Origin: Stenomitos rutilans HA7619-LM2
GTDB lineage: Bacteria; Cyanobacteriota; Cyanobacteriia; Leptolyngbyales; Leptolyngbyaceae
DNA length: 64,000 nucleotides
Assembly: GCA_019358945.1 (NCBI GenBank)
Contig: JAHHIE010000034.1
Coordinates: 1 to 64,000, forward strand
Reading direction: 5' to 3'
The position numbers were made by a program, and so were the translations under genes. The notes under the pieces were generated by a model. It ran no database searches. It was given only the letters and a program-made list of their open reading frames with translations, and was not told where the DNA came from. Shown piece by piece: positions 7,871 through 16,577 of this stretch (position 1 is its first letter; the number at the start of each line of letters is the position of its first letter).

Positions 7871-10045
7871 CTAGTTCCTTGCACTTTCAATAGAACCTGT
7901 ATACATAGCCCAAACCATATTCAAATCTTGATTCAGAATCTGGCTGTATTCTTGTAATTTCTCAAGCCCTAGTTCTGCTGGCTCAGGTGCTCGACCCAAT
8001 GCTTCTTCCAGTTGAATGTATCGAAGGCTAAGGTTTGCCAGCTCCTCTTTCAGGCGTAAGATTCGATAGTTTGCGTTTCTAGATTCCTCGGAAATCAAGT
8101 CGGCAGAATAGGGAGGCATCGCTTCATAGACAGCTTGAGCAAAGCGGACTTTACTGTTTGGCAGCCGTCTGTTGTACTGTGGTTGAACAGGTGTTTTTTC
8201 TCGAATGGCTCCATACAAACTACTCACATCTCCTCCAAACCAGTGATTCGTTGCGATCGCAGCTGATTTTGCAAACTGTTTAAGCGTAGGTGGCCTGCCC
8301 CCTCTTTCGTGAAGCAGCAAATGATAGGAGCGCCCAGCTTCTGTGATTTCAGTTTTCCATCGCGCACGAAAATAACTATCCAAGAATTGTTCTGCCCAAG
8401 CTCGTCGATAAGCAGTGATAATATCCCGAAGCTTCTCAAATCCTGATCTTCGACTACCTACACTCGTTTGAATTGTAAGAGATACTCCACCTGCTGTTAT
8501 AGGTGTTGATCTCTGAGAGCTGTTAATAGGTTCAGGCGAACCCAGTTGCGCTTCTGCTTTTATCAACTCATCAAAGATTTTTGAATTAATCGGAGTCTGG
8601 AAATTTTCCAAAGCTGCAATCTCACGTCGGTAGTAATGTGCCAATCCTGCCATATCTGTGCGGGAGTACGGGCCTTCACAGAGGAACCAAGCCGTCAAAG
8701 CACAACCGTGCCAAAATTTGATGGCAGCCCCAAAGGTTTCCGCCATCAATTCATGGGGAAATAACTCGCTAACAATCTTGTCGGGGAACTTGACAAGCAT
8801 TACAGTTCCCCATAACTGTTCAACTTTGTTCAATAAATCGTTGGGAAGGAACGTTTGGTAAAGCTGAGGTTGATAGGGGGATTGCGTCGCTTCGTTAAAG
8901 TTTAGGAATCGATAATCTTCAACCAATCCCCAAAGCGGTTGCATGCCTACTGCTTGGCGAGCATGGATTTGATCAAAAACAGTCCAATAGTCTTTAAGCA
9001 CAGCTACACGCTGTTCTACAGGAGATTGCCCACTCGGTTGTTGCCAGTAAGCTGCGGCAATGCGCTCAATCTCTTCGGCTGGAATTCCTTGGAGGGCTGC
9101 AACCTCAGTCACCCGACTAACCCCACCAACGAATGGACGAGTTTCAGGAAGCGCCGTTATGATTTGCTCCTCTGGATGCGGTTTTTCACCCAAGTAAGCG
9201 AGAAATGCCAGCCAGTCACCACCAAAGAAACCAGCTAAAGTTGGTGCCAAAGCTTTAGTCAAGGCTTGTTTTCGTTTAACCTGTCCGTCTCGCTTAGCTT
9301 TTTTGTAATAGCCGTTGATTAACTCTCTTACCCGAAATGCTCGATAACAGCTAGCCATTTGGGGGTGTACTTGCTGTGCCAGGGCTTCGAGCAGCTGTTG
9401 TTTTGCTTGCAGTTGTTCTGCGGCTCGTAGCTTATGCCAACCTCCCCCCCAACGCATGACTGCTAATTCATCTGCAACATTAAAGCCAAGTGTTTGATAG
9501 AAGGTATCGATCGCATCCCATCGCTGGAGCATCTCTTCACAAGACAGGGTTCCAGAAAGATTACCTCGAAGCTCAAAGGGCAAAAATAGCGCATCAAATA
9601 GGGGTTCTAAAACAGCCCAAATAAAAACAGCCTCCGCAGAACTATTGAGCAAGACTTTTCCACGTTCCTCTAACGTAATTCCCATTGCGAAACGATTGTG
9701 TTCTCGAAATGCCCAAGGCAAACTCAGTATGCCGACACAAAGGTTAATGCTCTCTGGCAAAAACCAGGCTCCGCATGATTGTTGATGTTCCAACCCATAA
9801 TTAGCAGTCAAGAAACTTTGGCTGTCATCGCTGAGTCCATGAATTGCTACCGTATTAACCTTTAAATGATTTTGCGTGATGGTTGCGACTTGCTCCCCTT
9901 GCAGACTTCTCACAAGCATTTCACCAACAATTTTGTCTAGCTTGTGAAACGACTCGCTTCTATTTTCTTTAGATTCCATCACGAGTAGCGCACTCAGTTC
10001 AGTTTGGTTCGCTCTACGCCCAAATGTTTCAAGGTTAGGACTCAT
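7871..10045 (-). CDS. Large uncharacterised protein at the end of the Argonaute operon
   Basis: 724 residues, mostly helical, no membrane segment. I do not recognise a domain. The first 480 residues hold several Trp/Leu-rich helical blocks (for example MRWGGGWHKLRAAEQLQAKQ). The last 200 hold a conserved-looking block with SYHLLLHERGGRPPTLKQFA and NHWFGGDVSSLYGAI, which could be a helix-turn-helix-like or nucleic-acid-binding part. The start codon lies inside the last codons of the helicase gene (11-base overlap), so the two are almost certainly translated from one mRNA. Location suggests it is a partner of the helicase. Confidence 0.6.
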   Translation of the reverse strand: MSPNLETFGRRANQTELSALLVMESKENRSESFHKLDKIVGEMLVRSLQGEQVATITQNHLKVNTVAIHGLSDDSQSFLTANYGLEHQQSCGAWFLPESINLCVGILSLPWAFREHNRFAMGITLEERGKVLLNSSAEAVFIWAVLEPLFDALFLPFELRGNLSGTLSCEEMLQRWDAIDTFYQTLGFNVADELAVMRWGGGWHKLRAAEQLQAKQQLLEALAQQVHPQMASCYRAFRVRELINGYYKKAKRDGQVKRKQALTKALAPTLAGFFGGDWLAFLAYLGEKPHPEEQIITALPETRPFVGGVSRVTEVAALQGIPAEEIERIAAAYWQQPSGQSPVEQRVAVLKDYWTVFDQIHARQAVGMQPLWGLVEDYRFLNFNEATQSPYQPQLYQTFLPNDLLNKVEQLWGTVMLVKFPDKIVSELFPHELMAETFGAAIKFWHGCALTAWFLCEGPYSRTDMAGLAHYYRREIAALENFQTPINSKIFDELIKAEAQLGSPEPINSSQRSTPITAGGVSLTIQTSVGSRRSGFEKLRDIITAYRRAWAEQFLDSYFRARWKTEITEAGRSYHLLLHERGGRPPTLKQFAKSAAIATNHWFGGDVSSLYGAIREKTPVQPQYNRRLPNSKVRFAQAVYEAMPPYSADLISEESRNANYRILRLKEELANLSLRYIQLEEALGRAPEPAELGLEKLQEYSQILNQDLNMVWAMYTGSIESARN

Positions 10046-12104
10046 GCATCAACCTCACAATTTGCTTAAATTGTTCAAAGGCAACGGGCTGTGGAGTAGA
10101 TTGAGCATAGGCTGCATAGCGTTGGGCAAGAGCTTCTTCCTCTCGTTCTGCCTTGCGTTGCTCAATGCGCTCTTCGTCGTGTACAACCCGACGATCGATT
10201 TCGCCTTCCTCAAATAAGACAAACGTTTCGGGGCGAGTGGCAGTATCCGTCCCACGGGTTCCTGGAAGTTCCTCCTCAGAGGAGGGCGATCGCCAATCAG
10301 CAGGAAGCTCATGAGCAGTCAACGGATCCATATCGTTTTCCCGATAAATCGTCTCGATGTGATCATCTAGCCCAAACTCTGCGTGATAAATGATATCCAG
10401 GAACTGTTGCTTTGGCTCAACTCGTCCAATTAGTGCTGGATGTTGTAGAACGCGAATACCCCTTCCTATGAATTGGTAGAATTCGCTGAAACTTCCATAG
10501 GGACGCATGGGCACGACAAGTGTGATAGGCGAAAAGTCGTAACCTTGCCCTAACATTTTTAGTTGAACAACGCCCTGTAAATCGCCAGAGTCCTGTTCAA
10601 ATCGGTCTCGAATGGAACGGATGCGTGATTCAGTCATTGAGTGATGCAGATAATCGCAGGGAATTCTATATTCAGTTGCAATACGAGCGATTTGCTCAGC
10701 ATGGCGTTCCCCCAACGCTGAAAATAGAACTCTCGGTTTAACTGGGTACAAGAGATCAACTTGCTCATCCAGTGCAGTGCGAACAACTCGCATCAATTGA
10801 CGAATTGATATATCAGATTTAGCCGTAATTCGCGCTAACTTACGCTCGTCCTTAATCAGCTCTAGAAGTGCTTGCCGACCCACAATTTCTTCTCGGCTGC
10901 CATCAGACCACAGCATTTCATAAGTGGTTTGTTCAACTTCAGGTGCAAAACGCAGAACTCGTAAATTCTTAGCGTGCCCATCTGCGATCGAGTCGATCAG
11001 GCGGTATCGATAGACGACATCGGCATCAATGGGTTTCCCATCCAACCGTTGGAAGCAGGCGGACATTAGTAAAGAGCGAGCTTTTGGGAAGTGTTGGAAA
11101 GCTCGCTGGTAAGATTCCGCAGCAGCTATATGGGCTTCATCAACCACAATAAAATCAATGTCGCCAGGTTCCAATTTAAACAGCAAATCATCTTCGTCAT
11201 TACCTGCACCCAAAGAATGGAAATTGGTAATGATGACATCTGCTTTCAGAAGATCCTCACGCTGAACTACCCGGATTGGGCCATCTTCTCGATCAAGGGT
11301 TAAAACTTGGGGTGGCTTACAACCTGGAATGAGCGGACCACCTCGCAAACCATACAGTACATTGCCAACTGCCTGGTGATCAAACGCTTTATCAAAGGTA
11401 CCTCGAATGACACTACCTGGCGTGATAACCATTGCCCGACGTTGAGCAAATGCCAGACAGGTGGCAACACCAAGGGCCGTTTTGCCTGCACCAACCGACA
11501 TAATACAAGCTGCCCGGCGCTCTCCAGTACTGAAGTAGTTACCTAAGGCAGTTAACGCCTGAGTTTGGCAACCTCGCAGCGTTCCAAGATTTAGCTTATT
11601 CCGAACGGACTCAAAATACGAGCCAGTTGCTTCGTGGGTTGTAGTTGGTGATGGAGAAAAGCTAAATAACGGTGTAGGTTCCATGTCGGGTTGTGCAATT
11701 ATAGGAGTTTCAATGAGGAAAGTTGCTAACAGCGGCTCACGAGAAAGAATGGACTGAAGTTGAGCAACGCAACGGGTGGTGTCGAGCCGAATTGCGTCAT
11801 AGGAAAACCGAATGACTACCCAACCAGCTGTATGGAGGTCGTTTTGGCGCAAACGATCATAACTAAATGCACTGCGATCGCTATGAAAAGCAAAACCGTC
11901 AAGTTCGATCGCAATTTTCAAATCTTGCCCACTAATGGCATAATCCACGCGATAAGTGCGATCAGCAACGTTAACCTTTTGCTGAGGAATGATCCATTTG
12001 CGGATGGTTTCTTTGACAGCGGGCGTCAAAATCCATCTTAGAAAGCAATACTCCAAGAAGGAATTTGAGGCTATTGCTTGATAAAGCGGCATTTCAGGCT
12101 GCAT
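10035..12104 (-). CDS. DUF559/VSR-like nuclease fused to SF2 helicase
   Basis: About 690 residues. The N-terminal 130 residues have a DUF559-type PD-(D/E)XK fold: AIELDGFAFHSDRSAFSYDR, then NDLHTAGWVVIRFSYD. From about residue 170 comes a superfamily 2 helicase: motif I VGAGKTALG, motif II VDEAH, motif III-like MSACF, and motif VI QFIGRGIRV. The expected activity is ATP-driven DNA/RNA unwinding or translocation plus single-strand nicking. The frame is open from a TTG at 12125; I chose the ATG at 12104. Either start overlaps the end of the upstream 205-residue gene. Type III restriction or defence helicases share this motif order. Confidence 0.75.
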   Translation of the reverse strand: MQPEMPLYQAIASNSFLEYCFLRWILTPAVKETIRKWIIPQQKVNVADRTYRVDYAISGQDLKIAIELDGFAFHSDRSAFSYDRLRQNDLHTAGWVVIRFSYDAIRLDTTRCVAQLQSILSREPLLATFLIETPIIAQPDMEPTPLFSFSPSPTTTHEATGSYFESVRNKLNLGTLRGCQTQALTALGNYFSTGERRAACIMSVGAGKTALGVATCLAFAQRRAMVITPGSVIRGTFDKAFDHQAVGNVLYGLRGGPLIPGCKPPQVLTLDREDGPIRVVQREDLLKADVIITNFHSLGAGNDEDDLLFKLEPGDIDFIVVDEAHIAAAESYQRAFQHFPKARSLLMSACFQRLDGKPIDADVVYRYRLIDSIADGHAKNLRVLRFAPEVEQTTYEMLWSDGSREEIVGRQALLELIKDERKLARITAKSDISIRQLMRVVRTALDEQVDLLYPVKPRVLFSALGERHAEQIARIATEYRIPCDYLHHSMTESRIRSIRDRFEQDSGDLQGVVQLKMLGQGYDFSPITLVVPMRPYGSFSEFYQFIGRGIRVLQHPALIGRVEPKQQFLDIIYHAEFGLDDHIETIYRENDMDPLTAHELPADWRSPSSEEELPGTRGTDTATRPETFVLFEEGEIDRRVVHDEERIEQRKAEREEEALAQRYAAYAQSTPQPVAFEQFKQIVRLMHES

Positions 12105-12711
12105 CTTCTGATTCCAACTGAGCAATTCGGGGTTGGAGATTCTCTAGGTAAAGCTTGCCTTGATTACATCGCTCTGCCCGATGAGCTACTGCCAAAGCTT
12201 CATATACATTGCCTTCGCGCTCATACAACCGAATCAGCTGTCCAAAAGCGAGAATAGCGATGAATTGGGTCGTGTCCTCTCTCTCAATGGCGGCAAATGA
12301 AGGATGTGCCTCAACCAACTGAATATCCAACCAGCACAATCGCTCAATTTCAGCTAGCACCCGTGGCTCGTCTCGGCGCTGCTTCCAGAGTGCCTGGTGA
12401 CAAGCTTGAATAGCAAAATGATAGTCACTCACTGTCCCTGGAAGCTCTAGTGTTTCATGCAGTTGCCGTAGAGTAGTTTGGCCTTTAGTTTCATTAGGTC
12501 GAGGCTGAGTTTGCCACCGATGAGCAGGTGAGGCTGAAGTGCTGCCTTCTAAAGTTGGCCACATTATGGAAATATGTCGCTTGCCCTCAAAGCAAAACGT
12601 GGAAATTTCTGGAGTGGCGTTGTGTTCCGGCAATCGTACTCGATTCACATTAGGGGCACCAGAGTACTCCACACCAGGAACCTCTGCAAAGCGCCGAAAC
12701 CATTCTTTCAT
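12094..12711 (-). CDS. Hypothetical helical protein of the Argonaute operon
   Basis: 205 residues. The first 80 look strand-rich (FAEVPGVEYSG, KRHISIMW); the remainder is helical and resembles TPR-like repeats (ILAFGQLIRLYEREGNVYEALAVAH in part). No catalytic motif is visible. The 3' end overlaps the start of the helicase gene, and 220 bases separate it from the Argonaute gene upstream, so a second promoter is possible in that gap. Likely an accessory factor of the Argonaute or helicase. Confidence 0.55.
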   Translation of the reverse strand: MKEWFRRFAEVPGVEYSGAPNVNRVRLPEHNATPEISTFCFEGKRHISIMWPTLEGSTSASPAHRWQTQPRPNETKGQTTLRQLHETLELPGTVSDYHFAIQACHQALWKQRRDEPRVLAEIERLCWLDIQLVEAHPSFAAIEREDTTQFIAILAFGQLIRLYEREGNVYEALAVAHRAERCNQGKLYLENLQPRIAQLESEDAA

Positions 12712-12931
12712 CTTGCTTCTTCTGGAGTTGGAGGTGGTCGAAATTGCGAGTTTTTGCTTGCTAGTGGTGGGGCAGTACGAATTTAGTATTCCCTACTGGG
12801 AACGTTGATTCTAACTCAGGGATAATCCAGAGCCAGTTTGGTACCCGCTTTTCTTTTTACAATCTTTATCGATTGCTTCAGGAGGTTAACTGTGCCTTAA
12901 ATCGTTCAATTGCCGCCATTACGGAAGTCAT

Positions 12932-15142
12932 CTATAACCAGAATTGTCGATCGCCCTCCAACAAGCTACTTGGGTATATCCCTTGAAGCCGCAATCCAGC
13001 TACCCGATCTGCGCCATAAATGGGCATGGGTAAGCGAGGTGCTTTCAAAGCTCCATGGTGGAGCAGTGTGAGTTTCAACGTTGTATCGATAATTTGCTCA
13101 ATTGGTGCAGGTTCTCCTGCTTCATGCACTGTTAATCGGAGGGGTCTGGCTAACCCTACTCGTTCAGACACTTGGGTTGTAATCAGCACTGCTTCACGCG
13201 AGGATAACCGCAATGCTAAACCCTGTGATGGTGCAACTAAAGTTCTTTGGCTCAAGTTATACAACCTTGGAATGCCAGATTTGCGGCATTCCACCAAAAT
13301 AAATTTTGCCCCGATCGCCCGTGCCCGCTCCAACAGATGTGGAATCTCTTGTCCGCAGAAGCGTCCGTCACGGTAAATTAAAACCGTTTTGCCTTCCAGC
13401 GTCGCTGGTAACAGGCGTTCTAGTAGTCGTTGCGGAATTTCTTCTCCTTCCAGTAGAGCATCTTCCAAGACATAACGAATAAATTCGCCCTGCTTGCCGT
13501 AAAGCCGCACACTAGCACAAGCATTCAGGGTTCCAGCAAGTTTGGTTTTGGGCGATCGCGAGATGTCTAATCCGATGAAGTAGTCAGCAATCTCTAGCGG
13601 CTCCGCCAGAATGAAAGGCAAATTCCCTAGCTTTGCTAAGATTCCCGGAACGACCTGGTTCAGAATTTGTCCATGTTCAACCTCTGCTAACGTGCCATCG
13701 TAAATCACTTGGCTTGCGATATTTCGACGCAGAAGCAGCGAGTAGACCAGATGGTAAAAACCGCCTCCATCCTCCTCATCGGCTTCGCGATCGCTCTGTG
13801 GCAGAAAGGTCAACACAATATCAACTGGAACTGTGATTAACTTGTTAACGGTTCTCTCCAGAGCAGCTCTTGCCTCAGCAGCACTAAGCCCGCTAATCGA
13901 TAGAGCTTTGCGGTCAATGATTTCGCTTTCAAACCCATAACGTTTTAGTCGCTGTTGAGCTGCTTCCAGGAAACCGTTCACACTACCGTCGCATAACTTC
14001 AGCGCAGCAATCCGAATCATGCCAGGTTGAAAATTGGGATGACGATCATAAACTCCACCACTTGATAGTCCCTGTAAGATACGCCCTCGAACACCCGTAA
14101 CTCCTTTGCCAAACAGCAATGAGGTTTGGTCTACAGGAGTCGCTGGCTGCCAAAAGAGGTCAGGATGTTCTAGGCTGTTCAAGCTCCGTCCAATTTCAAA
14201 ACCGTAAGGCAACAGATGTACTGATGCCTGTGCTTTGAAGGTTGTTAGCAATCGTTGCCGCTCTGTATGAGGAATTTTTGTGAATCGTAAAAACTGTCCG
14301 TAATCAAATCCAAACTGCCCTGCCGTTTCAGCCGTAATCGAAGGACGAAGAGCGGAAAGTGGGTAGTGAAACGGCTTTTTCCCTTTACCAAACTGAATCG
14401 CAACCACTAACTCATCGTCAGGAGCAGTCTCGATGATGTGCCGTGTTGAGAAACCTGCTGCAAGTTTGAGCAGCCGATCGCGATGCTCCCTGACGACACC
14501 GACAAGCCGAACAATACTGCCACTACCGCCCATGTCAAAATCCTGAACGGGCAAGCCCACTAGCAAATCTTCTGGATTCCCTTGAGCTGCATTATTGGCA
14601 TAGAAATCCGCCAAGCTCCCTGAGTATGCAATCTCAGTTTGAACTGCTAATGACAATGCTGCGCGTTCTTCTCCTTGAAGTTCGATCGTTTCTGCCCAAA
14701 ACTTAATTTTGCGATTCACCGCTAATCCTGCGATCGATGTGACAGAAATTGGTCGAAAGGGTTGCCTGATCCGTAGAATCTGAAATGCGAGTTTGGACAG
14801 AACAGGTGGTGAGGCGAACGCAGCACTGTCTTGTTGAAGTCGGAGAGATTGATCACACAAATCTGGAATATCTTGCTGGAGTGCTGAGAGCGCTGTCTGG
14901 CACTGAGAGAGATTCAACGCTGGTCGTTGCATTGGAGTGAGCACCCACAGCCGATACTCATACCAAACGACAACAGATTGTTCTAGTTTTCGCGAGAGAT
15001 GGAAACTCAAGCGATTACCAGTTTCTTGATCAATCTCAGGGGTTATCGTAAAGCTGGCAAGATTAGGTTGGGTGATCGCCAGTGGAAACACTTCACTGAG
15101 GAAGACAAGTTCTTGTGAGGGAGCAGCGGTAATAGCAATCAT
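12932..15142 (-). CDS. Long prokaryotic Argonaute with intact catalytic tetrad
   Basis: 736 residues, the length of long-type pAgo proteins. Start chosen at the ATG at 15142 because AGGAGGT lies 8 bases upstream and the ATG overlaps the TGA of the preceding gene. The N and PAZ-like parts (1-380) are poorly conserved. The MID part (about 385-515) has LLLRRNIASQVIYDGTL and QILNQVVPGILAKLGNLPF, matching the pocket for the guide 5' end. The PIWI part (from 518) has the predicted tetrad D526 (YFIGLDISRS), E566/E567, D592 (IYRDGRF) and D712 (IYGADRVAG). It should therefore be a guide-directed nuclease rather than a dead pAgo. Guide type (DNA or RNA) cannot be read from sequence. Upstream is a Cas4-like nuclease gene, a pairing known for other pAgo loci. 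Confidence 0.85.
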   Translation of the reverse strand: MIAITAAPSQELVFLSEVFPLAITQPNLASFTITPEIDQETGNRLSFHLSRKLEQSVVVWYEYRLWVLTPMQRPALNLSQCQTALSALQQDIPDLCDQSLRLQQDSAAFASPPVLSKLAFQILRIRQPFRPISVTSIAGLAVNRKIKFWAETIELQGEERAALSLAVQTEIAYSGSLADFYANNAAQGNPEDLLVGLPVQDFDMGGSGSIVRLVGVVREHRDRLLKLAAGFSTRHIIETAPDDELVVAIQFGKGKKPFHYPLSALRPSITAETAGQFGFDYGQFLRFTKIPHTERQRLLTTFKAQASVHLLPYGFEIGRSLNSLEHPDLFWQPATPVDQTSLLFGKGVTGVRGRILQGLSSGGVYDRHPNFQPGMIRIAALKLCDGSVNGFLEAAQQRLKRYGFESEIIDRKALSISGLSAAEARAALERTVNKLITVPVDIVLTFLPQSDREADEEDGGGFYHLVYSLLLRRNIASQVIYDGTLAEVEHGQILNQVVPGILAKLGNLPFILAEPLEIADYFIGLDISRSPKTKLAGTLNACASVRLYGKQGEFIRYVLEDALLEGEEIPQRLLERLLPATLEGKTVLIYRDGRFCGQEIPHLLERARAIGAKFILVECRKSGIPRLYNLSQRTLVAPSQGLALRLSSREAVLITTQVSERVGLARPLRLTVHEAGEPAPIEQIIDTTLKLTLLHHGALKAPRLPMPIYGADRVAGLRLQGIYPSSLLEGDRQFWL

Positions 15143-15960
15143 GCAGAGACCTCCTGGGCAGCAAATTGGCAAACTGAGTTGAACTGGCAATATTGGCAGC
15201 GAAAGCCGGGGTTGGGCGGAAAGATGCGATCGAACTCCGCAGGGTTCTTGCGGTACTGTTTCTTCTCCGCCTCATGCCGTTGAGCCAAGCGCGCTAGCTC
15301 TATCCGAACGGCATTCAGTTGGCTCATGGTTGCCGTGATTGGTTCTGACCACTTGCAGAGTTCAAGGTTATAGAATGAGGCGATCGCTCGTTGACGAGGG
15401 AACAGGTACTTTGCAGCAAGCAAATAAACAAACGCCTGTCGTTCATCAAAATCAGAATGGCCCGTCTTCAAATCCAGAATGTGTAGCGTGCCATCCGGTT
15501 CAAGCAGGATGCAGTCGATCGCAGCGAAGAGGTTGAAGGTTATGTTCCCGTAATAGAGCTTGATAGGTTCCGGGAAACCCTCATCACCTCGGCTCAAGCT
15601 AAAAACTCGCTTTTTGAGAAGGATGGGGTTCTCATAATACTGGGACAAAATTTGGTTCAATCGTTCCCGCACCTCATCAGCTTGCTGATCGAGTTTAAGA
15701 ATCTCAGAAACCTGCGTGACCCCATCTGTATCCCCAAGCCGTTGAGGGTTCAAGTAAAATTCATAAACCCCTTGTTGCGCTAACAGTCCAATAGTCTGCG
15801 GAACGGTGTCTTGTGCCAGGATTGCCGCAACATTGGGTTCTCGCTTCCGAACTTTGGCATAGCCCCGCTTCATATCGCAGTGCCAATGCTCCTGCCCAAC
15901 TGCCGGAGCAAAAAGTGACCAAAGATTGTAGCTTGCAAACGGTAGCCAGCTTTTTCCCAT
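15139..15960 (-). CDS. Cas4-like PD-(D/E)XK nuclease beside Argonaute
   Basis: 273 residues from the ATG at 15960, preceded by AAGGAG 9 bases upstream; the frame is open to 16023. The nuclease core shows AAIDCILLEPDGTLHILDLK: the Asp, the D-x-K pair and a following Q in RQAFVYLLAAKYL fit motifs II-IV of the RecB/Cas4 family. The C-terminus has a Cys cluster CQYCQFNSVC, as in the iron-sulphur part of Cas4. The stop overlaps the Argonaute start by ATGA, so the two are translationally coupled. Cas4-like nucleases next to pAgo are thought to help make or trim guides; this is inference here. It is the first gene of the leftward operon. Confidence 0.8.
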   Translation of the reverse strand: MGKSWLPFASYNLWSLFAPAVGQEHWHCDMKRGYAKVRKREPNVAAILAQDTVPQTIGLLAQQGVYEFYLNPQRLGDTDGVTQVSEILKLDQQADEVRERLNQILSQYYENPILLKKRVFSLSRGDEGFPEPIKLYYGNITFNLFAAIDCILLEPDGTLHILDLKTGHSDFDERQAFVYLLAAKYLFPRQRAIASFYNLELCKWSEPITATMSQLNAVRIELARLAQRHEAEKKQYRKNPAEFDRIFPPNPGFRCQYCQFNSVCQFAAQEVSA

Positions 15961-16136
15961 CTCAACAATCTCCTTGCATGGCTGCTGATAAATGTTGCGC
16001 CTCAACGCCAGCCCTGACTTCAAACTCTAAATTCCAACTATTGAAGGGCTCACATTTGACAAAACAAAATCGTTGTGTTAGCACTATAGCACAGGAAAAC
16101 AGCAAGACAACTTTTTCGTTGTGTTACAATGATTTT
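15961..16136. promoter_or_regulatory. Divergent promoter region with repeated operator
   Basis: CGTTGTGTTA occurs twice in direct orientation, at 16071-16080 and 16117-16126. Leftward (Argonaute operon): TTGTCT, 16 bases, TATAGT on the minus strand; the first repeat lies just past this -10 box. Rightward operon: a TACAAT box at 16125-16130 overlaps the second repeat and is followed 7 bases later by the ATG at 16137. That spacing would make the message leaderless. No Shine-Dalgarno sequence precedes that ATG, which agrees. The XRE-type protein encoded at 16574 is the obvious candidate to bind the repeats. Confidence 0.6.
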
Positions 16137-16577
16137 ATGATTCCACCCTTTAATCAAGATGGATTATTACCACCTGGAATCCACACCGAAGCTTCGTGGC
16201 AGGAGTTTGCTCGTCGTTTTGGGCACACTCCACACCGACAGAACCTACTTTCAGGAATGAAAGTGGCTTTGTTAGGGCTGCGAGGGGCTGGTTGCCAGGT
16301 TGTCTACGTCGATGGCAGTTTCGTAACAGCGAAGGAACATCCCAATGACTTTGATATTTGCTGGGATATTACGGGAGTCAATCCCGATCTACTCGATCCG
16401 CTGTTACGTAACAACAGTCGAGTTGCTCAGAAGGTGAAGTATCTCGGTGAATTTTTTCCGGCACAAACCACTGAAGGAGTGAGCGGAAAAATATTTCTAG
16501 AGTTTTTTCAAATTGACAAGGCAACGGGAAACCCCAAAGGCATTGTTGCCCTAAACCTGTGGGAGATATGGTCATGA
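16137..16577 (+). CDS. DUF6932-like protein (nucleotidyltransferase-like)
   Basis: 146 residues. The sequence LPPGIHTEASWQEFARRFG and VYVDGSFVTAKEHPNDFDIC matches small proteins in which G-S-F and a downstream D-x-D resemble a degenerate nucleotidyltransferase active site (DUF6932 family). Such proteins are often the first gene of a pair with an HTH protein and are suspected toxins or nucleotide-transferring enzymes. The next gene starts inside its stop codon (ATGA), so the pair is coupled. The ATG follows a -10 box by 7 bases. Confidence 0.65.
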   Translation: MIPPFNQDGLLPPGIHTEASWQEFARRFGHTPHRQNLLSGMKVALLGLRGAGCQVVYVDGSFVTAKEHPNDFDICWDITGVNPDLLDPLLRNNSRVAQKVKYLGEFFPAQTTEGVSGKIFLEFFQIDKATGNPKGIVALNLWEIWS

